Positions 1 through 5,395 are shown, numbered from the stretch's first letter. The stretch is 7,451 bases of DNA from Verrucomicrobiales bacterium (GCA_028817635.1 JAPPPH010000399.1:1-7451), one strand, 5' to 3'. Program-made: numbers and translations. The notes: generated by a model from the letters alone, not told the origin.

Positions 1-351
1 TACTTGGCTGATGGAGTGGATGTGAATGCGAAGGATGACTGGGGTAAAACTCCTTTGCATAGTACGGCTGAAATGCGTCGCAAGGAAATCGCTGAACTGC
101 TAATCGCCAACGGTGCGGATGTGAATGCTAAAGACTCATGGGGAATTACTCCTTTGCATTATGCGACTGCTAACGATCAAAAGGAAACCGTCGAACTCTT
201 AATCGCCGAAGGTGCGGAGGTGAATGTGATGAGTAATAAAGGCCAAACACCACTTGATTGGGCCATTAACAGCAAAGTCACCGAAATCGCCGACCTCCTC
301 CGCAAACACGGAGCCAAGACAGCTGAAGAATTGAAAGCTGAAGGGAAGTAG
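1..351 (+). CDS. Ankyrin-repeat protein, 3' end (5' end outside window)
   Basis: The frame is open from the first base to TAG at 349-351, so the true start lies upstream. The visible 116 residues form three ankyrin repeats of about 33 residues. Each shows the TPLH/TPLD turn, a helix pair ending in ELLI or DLL, and the (N/H/E)GA(D/E/K)V finger. The first two repeats begin NAKDDWGKTPLH and NAKDSWGITPLH. The last ends in a polar, charged tail (KTAEELKAEGK), as expected for a C-terminal cap. Ankyrin repeats bind protein partners; the partner and any N-terminal domain cannot be seen. A small zinc-ribbon gene follows five bases downstream on the same strand, so the two may be cotranscribed. Base composition is AT-richer than in the genes from 795 onward. 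The family call is secure; the function is unknown. Confidence 0.93.
   Translation, partial: YLADGVDVNAKDDWGKTPLHSTAEMRRKEIAELLIANGADVNAKDSWGITPLHYATANDQKETVELLIAEGAEVNVMSNKGQTPLDWAINSKVTEIADLLRKHGAKTAEELKAEGK
17..160 (+). repeat. 99-bp direct repeat inside the ankyrin gene
   Basis: Two ankyrin units are still nearly identical at the DNA level. The segment around 20-60 (gatgtgaatgcgaagga to actcctttgcat) recurs at about 119-159, with a period of exactly 99 bases (33 codons). The third unit is much more diverged. This looks like a relatively recent unit duplication. Confidence 0.75.
341..348 (+). promoter_or_regulatory. Putative ribosome binding site for the CTG-initiated gene
   Basis: A purine-rich AAGGGAAG lies at the end of the ankyrin gene, about eight bases before CTG 356. 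It supports initiation there even though the codon is non-standard. The match to the anti-Shine-Dalgarno sequence is partial. Confidence 0.4.
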
Positions 352-355
352 CTTT

Positions 356-529
356 CTGGAGTCCACAACCACCATCTCCTGCCCTTTCTGCAACTCGGAC
401 ACCCTAGTCATTCTGGATGGTGTCGACGGAGAGATTGATCTCGTTTCAGACTGCGAAAACTGCTGTAGACCAATCAACGTGAGGGCAACAGTCGAAGCTG
501 GAGAAGTGGTCGGGATTGAGGTGGATTGA
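356..529 (+). CDS. CPXCG-type cysteine-rich zinc-ribbon protein, apparent CTG start
   Basis: This 57-codon frame ends in TGA at 527-529. It encodes a protein with a CPFC pair near residues 9-12 and a DCENCCRPI motif near 32-40, then an alternating V/E-rich tail ending in GIEVD. The spacing of CPxC and DCxxCCRPI, and the total length, match the CPXCG cysteine-rich family (Cys_rich_CPXG, about 60 residues), a presumed zinc-binding ribbon of unknown role. Here the residue after CPxC is N instead of G. The frame has no ATG, GTG or TTG between an upstream TGA (332-334) and the first cysteine. The best start is CTG at 356, about nine bases after a purine-rich AGGGAAG (342-348). Alternatives are a start lost by mutation or a +1 shift from the ankyrin gene. 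The family call is strong; the start is uncertain. Confidence 0.78.
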   Translation: MESTTTISCPFCNSDTLVILDGVDGEIDLVSDCENCCRPINVRATVEAGEVVGIEVD

Positions 530-594
530 GCTTCTCCTTTTTAGATAAAAAATTTCCAGAGTCCATAACCCATCACCACTTCTTGGTTTGCCCA

Positions 595-635
595 ATGGTC
601 CAACCCCCTCCCCCGATTACGGACCATTACGGACC
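595..635 (+). repeat. Tandem 10-bp repeat and overlapping hairpin
   Basis: ATTACGGACC is repeated twice head to tail at 616-635. ATGGTCC at 595-601 is the exact reverse complement of GGACCAT at 621-627, giving a 7-bp stem with a 19-base loop rich in C. No coding signal is convincing here, and the role is unknown. Confidence 0.5.
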
Positions 636-751
636 AAACTTCTTTCGCAATGGTGCGCATTCCTTCCAATTACGATTTATGAGAGGCTTGAATCAACCCG
701 CAACAAGCCAAAGGGTTACGCAATAAGCCGCAAGGTAGGCAACATGCCCGA

Positions 752-779
752 GAGGGTTCGAATCCCTCTTCGCCCACCA
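752..779 (+). tRNA. tRNA 3' fragment (T arm, acceptor 3' strand, CCA), no 5' half
   Basis: GAGGG (752-756), TTCGAAT (757-763) and CCCTC (764-768) form a perfect T arm with the invariant TTCGA loop. They are followed by TTCGCCC (769-775), discriminator A776 and an encoded CCA (777-779). A complete tRNA would need a 5' strand close to GGGCGAA 70-90 bases upstream; none is present and no proper D or anticodon arm can be folded. GGCA-ACA-TGCC just upstream (738-748) could be the remains of a long variable arm, which with A73 would suggest a leucine or tyrosine tRNA. A 3' tRNA piece of this kind is the usual scar of an element that integrated into a tRNA gene. It sits at the border between AT-richer and GC-rich DNA. 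Identity and origin are inference. Confidence 0.6.
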
Positions 780-794
780 TTTCTTTTTCAAAAA

Positions 795-1460
795 TTACTT
801 CGCGGGTTTGACGGCGAAGTAGGAGCCGGCGACTACTTTTTCGGCCAGCAGGACGTTGACAGCGACTTCGCGGTCACCCTCCTTGTGGGAGGGATCGCCA
901 CCCCCAAAATCCCAAAACCAGCCCTTGTATTTTCCGGACGTGGCTTCGAGCACGAGGCCCAGCTTGGCGAGGGTGAGCTTCCAGTGGCTGTTGGCGGTCG
1001 GGCGCTTGGCCAAGCGGAGGGCCGGGGTCACGGTGAGCGTCGGGCCTTCGGGGCGCGTCTTCGCGCTATCGTCAACCACGATGTACCAGCCCTTGTATTT
1101 TCCAGCGGCGGCCCGGACGAGGTAGCCTGTTTTGGTTTCGACAAACTGCCACGCTGACGTGTCCCGTGATTTGATGGCCAGCTAAATCCCTTCAACCACA
1201 ACTACCCCGTCCAGTTACCCCGGCTTGGCTTTGTCGGTGATGTCGATGAACCAGCCCTTGAACCGGGAGACCACTGGGCTGAGTGTGCGGGGTTTGCTCA
1301 TGCTTTTGACGCCCAGACTCTTCGGGGCATCGTTTCCCTTATGCTCGCGCAACCCCTTAATGAATGCGTCGTGACCCTCCACGGCGGTTGGGCTTTCCGC
1401 GGAGGTGTTCGAGCCGGTGGCCAAAAGCACGGCGATGATAAGGAATGGGATTCGTTTCAT
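795..1460 (-). pseudogene. Secreted YKGW-repeat protein broken by two in-frame stops
   Basis: ATG at 1458-1460 opens a lipid-free Sec signal peptide (KR, then IPFLIIAVLLA, with a likely cut near SAES). One reading frame then runs to TAA at 795-797, interrupted only by TAA at 1215-1217 (codon 82) and TAG at 1182-1184 (codon 93). The 10 codons between the stops (LDGVVVVEGI) and the 128 codons after them still read like protein. Three degenerate units of about 55 residues share a (K/R)(F/Y)KGW(F/Y) signature at residues 67-71, 122-126 and 179-183. Units 2 and 3 also share W(Q/K)(F/L) and GKYKGW contexts. I do not recognise the family; some similarity to carbohydrate-binding modules is conceivable. 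The first 81 residues and the 3' part would otherwise be called as separate short genes. A palindrome copy lies inside, reading LAKR (residues 150-153). Confidence 0.7.
1003..1016. repeat. Palindrome copy 1, CGCTTGGCCAAGCG
   Basis: A 14-bp perfect palindrome inside the broken repeat gene, read there as RLAKR. Confidence 0.85.
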
Positions 1461-1494
1461 GACGATTTGTTTTTCGAGTTCGAGTCGGAGCGGC

Positions 1495-1523
1495 ACAGTA
1501 TGAGTCGATCGCAGCATCGTCAA
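1495..1523 (-). promoter_or_regulatory. Candidate sigma70-type promoter for the broken repeat gene
   Basis: On the minus strand TTGACG (complement of 1518-1523) and TACTGT (complement of 1495-1500) are separated by 17 bases. They lie 35 bases before the ATG at 1460, in the gap after the alkyltransferase stop. The -35 matches five of six consensus bases; the -10 matches only three. Confidence 0.33.
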
Positions 1524-1539
1524 GAATGCTCCGTCCGGG

Positions 1540-2031
1540 TTACTCAATGAATGGCGTGCCTTCGATTTTCAATAGACTCTGTTTCCAGCCGGGACCACCG
1601 GAGAAGCCACCGATGCGGCCGTGCGCGGCGAGCACACGGTGGCAGGGGACGATGACCGGGATCGGGTTGGCACCGCAGGCGCTACCCACGGCGCGTGATG
1701 CGCCGGGCTTGCCGAGCCGCCCGGCTAGTTCACCGTACGAGCGCGCCTGGCCAAGCGGAATTTGCAGCAGTTGCCGCCACACGCTGATTTGGAATTCTGT
1801 GCCGCTCGACAGGTCCAACGGCGGCAGGTTGCCCGGCGCTTGGCCAAGTAGCATTGTCTTGAGCGCCTTGGCTGCGTTGGCGTGCCAACGCTTGGCCAAG
1901 CCGGTAAGGGTGGAATTTGTTTTCGGAGGGGTGACTTTTTCAGGGAACTCAAGCCGGCATAGCCCGGCTTGGCTGTAGGTGGCGACGAAGGTGCCGTGCG
2001 GGGTTGGGATGCCGATAGGGCTATTCGTCAT
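1540..2031 (-). CDS. ogt: Methylated-DNA--[protein]-cysteine S-methyltransferase (MGMT/Ogt type)
   Basis: This suicide enzyme moves the alkyl group of O6-alkylguanine (and O4-alkylthymine) in DNA onto its own cysteine, repairing alkylation damage in the cytoplasm. The 163-residue protein has the active-site motif IPVIVPCHRV with acceptor Cys130. The upstream RAVGSACGANP carries the helix-turn-helix arginine (about R113) and asparagine hinge (about N122), and the downstream GGFSGG..WKQSLLKIE completes the C-terminal domain. Residues 1-70 fit the poorly conserved N-terminal domain. ATG 2029-2031 is chosen because AAGGAAAAGG lies just upstream; a longer frame to 2073 would overlap the preceding gene. 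The start overlaps the stop of the 38-residue membrane peptide gene by 11 bases, so it is probably translationally coupled as the last gene of the 3283-1540 operon. Two exact copies and one near copy of the CTTGGCCAAG palindrome lie inside, in different frames. The TAA stop is at 1540-1542. Confidence 0.93.
   Translation of the reverse strand: MTNSPIGIPTPHGTFVATYSQAGLCRLEFPEKVTPPKTNSTLTGLAKRWHANAAKALKTMLLGQAPGNLPPLDLSSGTEFQISVWRQLLQIPLGQARSYGELAGRLGKPGASRAVGSACGANPIPVIVPCHRVLAAHGRIGGFSGGPGWKQSLLKIEGTPFIE
1837..1848. repeat. Palindrome copy 2, CGCTTGGCCAAG
   Basis: A 12-bp copy inside the alkyltransferase gene, read there as LGQA, a different frame from copy 3. A near copy with one mismatch (CTGGCCAAGCG) lies at about 1747-1757 of the same gene. 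Confidence 0.8.
1889..1901. repeat. Palindrome copy 3, CGCTTGGCCAAGC
   Basis: A 13-bp copy inside the alkyltransferase gene, read there as LAK. Confidence 0.8.
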
Positions 2032-2137
2032 CGTCCTTTTCCTTGCCAAAGACGAGGGCCACGAAGATGGCAATGACTGCCGCGATGACCGTGATCGAGA
2101 CTCGCACCGTGAAGATGAAATCGTCGTCCTGATTCAT
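2021..2137 (-). CDS. 38-residue single-pass membrane peptide
   Basis: This is a small gene easily missed. ATG 2135-2137 overlaps the upstream gene's TGA as ATGA, and TAG is at 2021-2023. The peptide has an acidic N-terminus (MNQDDDFIF), a hydrophobic stretch from about residue 8 to 28 (ITVIAAVIAIFVALVF) and a charged tail (GKEKDDDE). It would be one membrane span with both ends short. It lies between a larger membrane protein gene (4-base overlap) and the alkyltransferase gene (11-base overlap), which argues that it is translated. I recognise no family. It could be an accessory subunit of the two neighbouring membrane proteins. Confidence 0.7.
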   Translation of the reverse strand: MNQDDDFIFTVRVSITVIAAVIAIFVALVFGKEKDDDE

Positions 2138-2574
2138 TGCTGAATTAGGGTCCAAAATAGCCCGAGCAACACGAGTACGAGCATGGTGGTGAAGGCAAGA
2201 AACCGGTTGCGGGCCACACGGCGCTCATACCGCAATGGCCGCAACCCCTGAATGCTGCCGGCAGCGAGAAAATTCACAAGCTTCGGGTTATTGGAAACCG
2301 GTGGTTTGCGAAAATTATTGCGGAAGCGCTCCCAAAGTGTCCCGGGGCGTTCTGCCCGAGTGTCTAGCGGCCGGGTTGCGGTGTCGGCGTCTGGGCGTCT
2401 GGGCAGCGGTTGATCGCCCGGCTTGAGGTCGTGCACCACCGGAGCCGGCGGGGCGGCAAAGGGCTGTGCCGGATCTGCCAACTCCTCAATCTGCGTCTGC
2501 AGATTGGCCAACTGATCTTGAACCGACTTGGCGCGGTTCTCCAGCGGATCCCTGTTTTTGCGGAACAATCCCAT
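2134..2574 (-). CDS. Hypothetical single-pass membrane protein with Pro-rich linker
   Basis: The 146-residue product starts MGLFRKNRDP at ATG 2572-2574. Residues 10-35 form a short amphipathic helix or coiled coil (AKSVQDQLANLQTQIEEL). Residues 36-80 are a proline- and charge-rich linker, and 90-120 are basic (NNFRKPPV, RPLRYERRVARNR). A C-terminal membrane span at about 124-143 (FLAFTTMLVLVLLGLFW) ends in TLIQQ. The basic residues before the span suggest a cytoplasmic N-terminal part, i.e. a tail-anchored layout like that of the gene upstream. It begins 19 bases after that gene and overlaps the 38-residue peptide gene by 4 bases. The reading frame is open much further upstream to about 2760, but that part overlaps the preceding gene in another frame and looks like a shadow. 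No family recognised. Confidence 0.78.
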   Translation of the reverse strand: MGLFRKNRDPLENRAKSVQDQLANLQTQIEELADPAQPFAAPPAPVVHDLKPGDQPLPRRPDADTATRPLDTRAERPGTLWERFRNNFRKPPVSNNPKLVNFLAAGSIQGLRPLRYERRVARNRFLAFTTMLVLVLLGLFWTLIQQ

Positions 2575-2593
2575 GGTGCGCGCAGCGCTTGGC

Positions 2594-3283
2594 CTAGTTG
2601 CGACTGAGGAGCAGGAGGATGACAACCGCCACGCCAACCAGCACCAGCGGCCATGTGAAGGCGAGGCCCAGTTTGCTGAGTTGCCAAAAACTGAGCTGAT
2701 CCAGTCCCGGTCGTTCTGCCACCGGCGTGGGCTGGGAGGTCGCTGCCACGCTCGGGGCAAGCTCGGTCTCGCCGTCGAGCAACGGCCATTTCAGCCGGGC
2801 GCCATTCCATTCCATGCGCGAATTCTCGATGGTGGTCAGTGCCTTGGTCAGTTCGACGCTCCAGTTTTCCTCGGTCCACTCCTCCTCGTTGATGAGGTTG
2901 ATCTTGTCTAGCGAGGTGCGAAGGTCGGCCACGGTTCGTGAGAGCTGCTCCGCAGTGCGGCCGCTGGAAAGCTCGGCTTCTTCAAGCAGCCCAATGCCTC
3001 GGGTGAGATTTTGCACCATATCCTCCCGGCCGGTGGAAAGTTCGGAGCGCCTGCGTCGGGCCTCCTCAATCTCGGTGCGTTCGCGCTCGAGTTCCTCTTG
3101 CATTTGCTTGAGTTCGGCCAGCTTGTGCTGGGTCTCGGAAACGCGCTCGGTGAGTTCCTCTGCGCTAGGGGGAGGCGGAGAGTCCTCAGGGAGCGGTTCC
3201 GGCTCGGGGGTAGGGGCGGCCGTTTCGTGCGCGGCCTCGAGGTCGCGATCCACAAAATCCGACTCGTCGAACTTGGACGGCAT
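2594..3283 (-). CDS. Coiled-coil protein with C-terminal membrane anchor
   Basis: The 229-residue protein starts at ATG 3281-3283 (MPSKFDESDF). Residues 1-20 are acidic and residues 21-42 are a Pro/Glu-rich linker. A long heptad-like helix spans about 43-165 (for example LAELKQMQEELERERTEIEE), with a break near the Trp-containing EEWTEENWSVEL. A Pro/Ala linker follows, then one strong membrane span at about 206-226 (LAFTWPLVLVGVAVVILLLL) and a three-residue tail. There is no signal peptide, so the coiled coil is probably cytoplasmic and tail-anchored. It heads a minus-strand set with two more single-span proteins and an alkyltransferase, suggesting a membrane-bound assembly. Its TAG stop (2594-2596) lies inside a one-mismatch copy of the CGCTTGGCCAAG palindrome. 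I do not recognise the family. Confidence 0.82.
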   Translation of the reverse strand: MPSKFDESDFVDRDLEAAHETAAPTPEPEPLPEDSPPPPSAEELTERVSETQHKLAELKQMQEELERERTEIEEARRRRSELSTGREDMVQNLTRGIGLLEEAELSSGRTAEQLSRTVADLRTSLDKINLINEEEWTEENWSVELTKALTTIENSRMEWNGARLKWPLLDGETELAPSVAATSQPTPVAERPGLDQLSFWQLSKLGLAFTWPLVLVGVAVVILLLLSRN

Positions 3284-3289
3284 CAACGA

Positions 3290-3318
3290 AAACTATCGCC
3301 CTCTCGCGAGCCTGTAAA
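3290..3318 (-). promoter_or_regulatory. Possible promoter for the membrane-protein operon
   Basis: On the minus strand TTTACA (complement of 3313-3318) and TAGTTT (complement of 3290-3295) are 17 bases apart, with the 8-bp palindrome CTCGCGAG (3303-3310) in the spacer. The -10 lies only six to seven bases from the ATG at 3283, so use of this promoter would give a leaderless or nearly leaderless transcript. The -10 match is weak. Confidence 0.22.
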
Positions 3319-3375
3319 GCGTCGATGTTTTTTGCTTGAAAGAGCCGCCGGTTTGTCGCTGATGTGGCGCTACGG

Positions 3376-4158
3376 ATGACGATCGAGACAGCCAACGCGG
3401 CGACCGTGCCGGGACTGCTCAACACGCTGACATGGGCTGGGTTGTTCACAGCGTTGCCCACGGCGGGGTGTCTCTGGGTCAGTAACGCACCCTCCGGCAG
3501 GCACCACCCGGGAAGCTGGGGGCCACAGGCCAACGCGAGGGTTGGCTGGCTACTGATGGAATCGCCATCGGTGTTGATCCCGCTTGGTGTGTTCATCTAC
3601 GTGCGAGGTTGGGAGTCGACGGCTATCACCGTGTTCTTTTTGATCTGGCAGACCCACTACGTCCACCAAGCATGGGTGTATCCGTTCCGCTTGGCGCAGA
3701 CGAGCAGCCCGATGCCGATCGCGTTGGCCAGTTTCGGCGCTTTGTTCAACTGCATCAACTGCGGCCTTCACGGAGCCTGGCTGATCGTGTTTCGCGACTC
3801 GATCGTGCTGGACTGGGCCGCGCCTCATTTTCTCGCGGGAATATGCCTTTTCATCATCGGGATGGCCGTGAACATCGACTCCTGCACGCGGCTGCTTCGG
3901 CTGAAAAAAGAAAACCCGGGCGGCTATACCGTGCCGCAGGGAGGGCTGTTCCGCTGGGTTTCCTGCCCGCATTACCTCGGCGAAATCATCGAGTGGTTCG
4001 GTTGGACGCTGCTCACGTGGAGCCTGCCTGGGCTGACGTTTGCCGTCTGGACGCTGGCCAATCTCGGGCCGAGGGCGCGTGCGCACCACCACTGGTACCA
4101 CAAGCAATTCTCCGATTACCCGGCCAAGCGCAAGGCGCTCATCCCGGGAATCCTCTAG
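3376..4158 (+). CDS. Steroid 5-alpha-reductase (SRD5A/DET2)-like membrane enzyme
   Basis: The 260-residue polytopic membrane protein matches the length and motif order of 3-oxo-5-alpha-steroid 4-dehydrogenases, which reduce the C4-C5 double bond of 3-oxo-4-ene steroids with NADPH. Visible motifs are ARVGWLLMESPS near 54-65 (compare the eukaryotic AAW.LQE.PS), HYVHQAWVYPF at 94-104, and GGYTVPQGGLFRWVSCPHYLGEIIEW at about 182-207. The C-terminus HHHWYHKQFSDYPAKRKALIPGIL has the family's typical ending. Glu62 and Tyr95 align by motif with the catalytic Glu and Tyr (E57/Y91 in human SRD5A2). ATG 3376 was chosen; GTG 3364 would add four residues. It starts the plus-strand set, divergent from the membrane operon. 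The substrate in a bacterium is unknown: a sterol, another isoprenoid enone or a fatty enone are all possible. The palindrome CGCTTGGCCAAGCG follows directly after the TAG. Confidence 0.85.
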   Translation: MTIETANAATVPGLLNTLTWAGLFTALPTAGCLWVSNAPSGRHHPGSWGPQANARVGWLLMESPSVLIPLGVFIYVRGWESTAITVFFLIWQTHYVHQAWVYPFRLAQTSSPMPIALASFGALFNCINCGLHGAWLIVFRDSIVLDWAAPHFLAGICLFIIGMAVNIDSCTRLLRLKKENPGGYTVPQGGLFRWVSCPHYLGEIIEWFGWTLLTWSLPGLTFAVWTLANLGPRARAHHHWYHKQFSDYPAKRKALIPGIL

Positions 4159-4172
4159 CGCTTGGCCAAGCG
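4159..4172. repeat. Palindrome copy 4, CGCTTGGCCAAGCG
   Basis: A 14-bp copy that begins directly after the reductase stop codon. It could fold as a short hairpin, but no T-run follows, so a terminator role is not supported. Confidence 0.85.
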
Positions 4173-4214
4173 ATTATATGTTGTGCAACGGTTGCCCGCC
4201 CCTGCCTCGGCTTG

Positions 4215-4226
4215 CCTTGGCCAAGG
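4215..4226. repeat. Palindrome copy 5, CCTTGGCCAAGG
   Basis: This copy has the same CTTGGCCAAG core with different flanks and lies 24 bases before the LptF/G-like start. Confidence 0.75.
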
Positions 4227-4249
4227 CCGGTGGATACGCTGCGGCGCTC

Positions 4250-5395
4250 ATGCGTCTGATCGACCGCTACCTCATCCGCGAATGGCTGTTCCCATTTGCC
4301 TATTGTCTGGTCGGGTTCATGGTTTTGTGGATCGCGTTCGACCTGATCGCAGAGTTGGACGAGTTCGCCGAGGCCAAGTTGAGCGCCGGGGAGATTGCCC
4401 GTTACTACTGGATCACCCTGCCGGAACACTTTTTCGTCGTCGTGCCGGTGGCGTTGCTGCTGTCGTTGATGTACGCAATCAATCAACACGCACGGCACAA
4501 CGAATTCATCGCCATCCGCAATGCCGGCAGGGGGATGCTGCGGATGAGTTCGCCGTACCTCGTCGTTGGTGCGCTACTCTCTGCGGGGTTATTTTGTTCC
4601 AACGAATACTGGCTGCCGGACAGCCTCCGCGAAGGAGCCGCCCTCCGCTCCGGGAATGCAGTGGCTGAAGAAAGTGAGGCTCCCAAGGCGGTCGAACTGC
4701 CCTGGATAGCCGATGTGAAATTTCACAACTCAGCCGGCAGTCGGAACTGGCAAATTCCTGCCTTCAACCCGGTCGAAAGCAGCATGTCCGGTGTGGGCGA
4801 TAAACCCATCGTCATTTCGTGGAAATGGGACGAGGATCAACCGAAACGCGAACTCATGGCGGCTAGCGCTTTATGGAAAGATGGCGCATGGACATTATAC
4901 AACGTGCGTGATTACCAACCCACGGAGGGGTTCCCGGAAGCGCACCCGATGAAGTTTCATCAGGAACTCAGGATTGACGAGTTCGACGAAACCCCTGTGC
5001 AAATCGAGGGCGAGTTGAAGATTGCGCCGCTATTCGAAAAACGGGCACACAAGCGGTGGAGCGTTTCTCTCGCAGAGATTGATGGCTACCGCCGGTTGCA
5101 TCCCGAGATGGAGAAGGAAAAGAAGGCCATCCTCGACGCACAATATCAGGCGCGCCTGGCCGAGCCGTTGACGTGCCTGATTGTTGTGCTGATCGCCATC
5201 CCTTTCGCCGCGCCCTCCGGTCGGCGAAACGCCGCAGTTGGTGTGGCCTCCGGAATCGTTGTCTGTCTCGCGTTTTTTATGGTGCAACAGATGTCAATGG
5301 CCTTCGTTGGCCAATACTCGGCTCACGTTGCCGCGTGGACCCCGCACGCCCTGTTCGGCGGAATCAGCGCTTGGCAAATCACCCGGGTGCGATAG
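4250..5395 (+). CDS. LptF/LptG (YjgP/YjgQ) family permease
   Basis: LptF and LptG are the membrane subunits of the LptB2FG transporter, which extracts lipopolysaccharide from the inner membrane and passes it to LptC. The 381-residue product has the family layout. The N-terminal MRLIDRYLIREWLFPF leads into three membrane spans at about 13-35, 53-76 and 101-122. A periplasmic domain (about 123-295) follows, then three C-terminal spans at about 298-316, 326-349 and 358-375, with APSGRRNAAVGVASGIV between the first two. ATG 4250-4252 gives the canonical start; the frame is open to 4040 but that part overlaps the reductase gene in another frame. The Shine-Dalgarno is weak. Only one of the usual pair is present here, and LptF cannot be separated from LptG by eye. 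It lies 91 bases after the reductase and 17 bases before the DUF1080 gene, so an operon is likely. The TAG stop is at 5393-5395. Confidence 0.9.
   Translation: MRLIDRYLIREWLFPFAYCLVGFMVLWIAFDLIAELDEFAEAKLSAGEIARYYWITLPEHFFVVVPVALLLSLMYAINQHARHNEFIAIRNAGRGMLRMSSPYLVVGALLSAGLFCSNEYWLPDSLREGAALRSGNAVAEESEAPKAVELPWIADVKFHNSAGSRNWQIPAFNPVESSMSGVGDKPIVISWKWDEDQPKRELMAASALWKDGAWTLYNVRDYQPTEGFPEAHPMKFHQELRIDEFDETPVQIEGELKIAPLFEKRAHKRWSVSLAEIDGYRRLHPEMEKEKKAILDAQYQARLAEPLTCLIVVLIAIPFAAPSGRRNAAVGVASGIVVCLAFFMVQQMSMAFVGQYSAHVAAWTPHALFGGISAWQITRVR

Noticed and set aside
554..572. A partial second copy of the 354-372 sequence (TTCCAGAGTCCATAACC versus TTCTGGAGTCCACAACC)
   Set aside because: Similarity covers under 20 bases with several mismatches and no cysteine codons follow; chance is likely.
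415..779. A tmRNA, because GGTGTCGACGGAGAG near 421 loosely resembles the 5' GGATTCGACGGG and the region ends with a T arm and CCA
   Set aside because: The resembling bases code for the zinc-ribbon protein, there is no tag reading frame ending in an ALAA-like sequence, and the 5' end does not pair with TTCGCCC.
588..1157. A long plus-strand frame across the tRNA fragment and repeat gene
   Set aside because: It crosses the tRNA end, has no family features and mirrors the minus-strand repeat protein; it is a shadow.
795..1460. Reassigned stop codons (TAG/TAA read as glutamine)
   Set aside because: At least five genes here (349, 2021, 2594, 4156, 5393) end properly at TAG and others at TAA, so standard stops are in use; mutation is simpler.
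4159..4172. The palindrome behind the reductase as an intrinsic terminator
   Set aside because: No T-run follows, the downstream gene is close and co-directional, and the same sequence occurs inside genes.
3609..4259. Long alternative frames over the reductase and permease genes on both strands
   Set aside because: Arg/Pro-rich translations without motifs, explained by high GC; the real genes have clear families.
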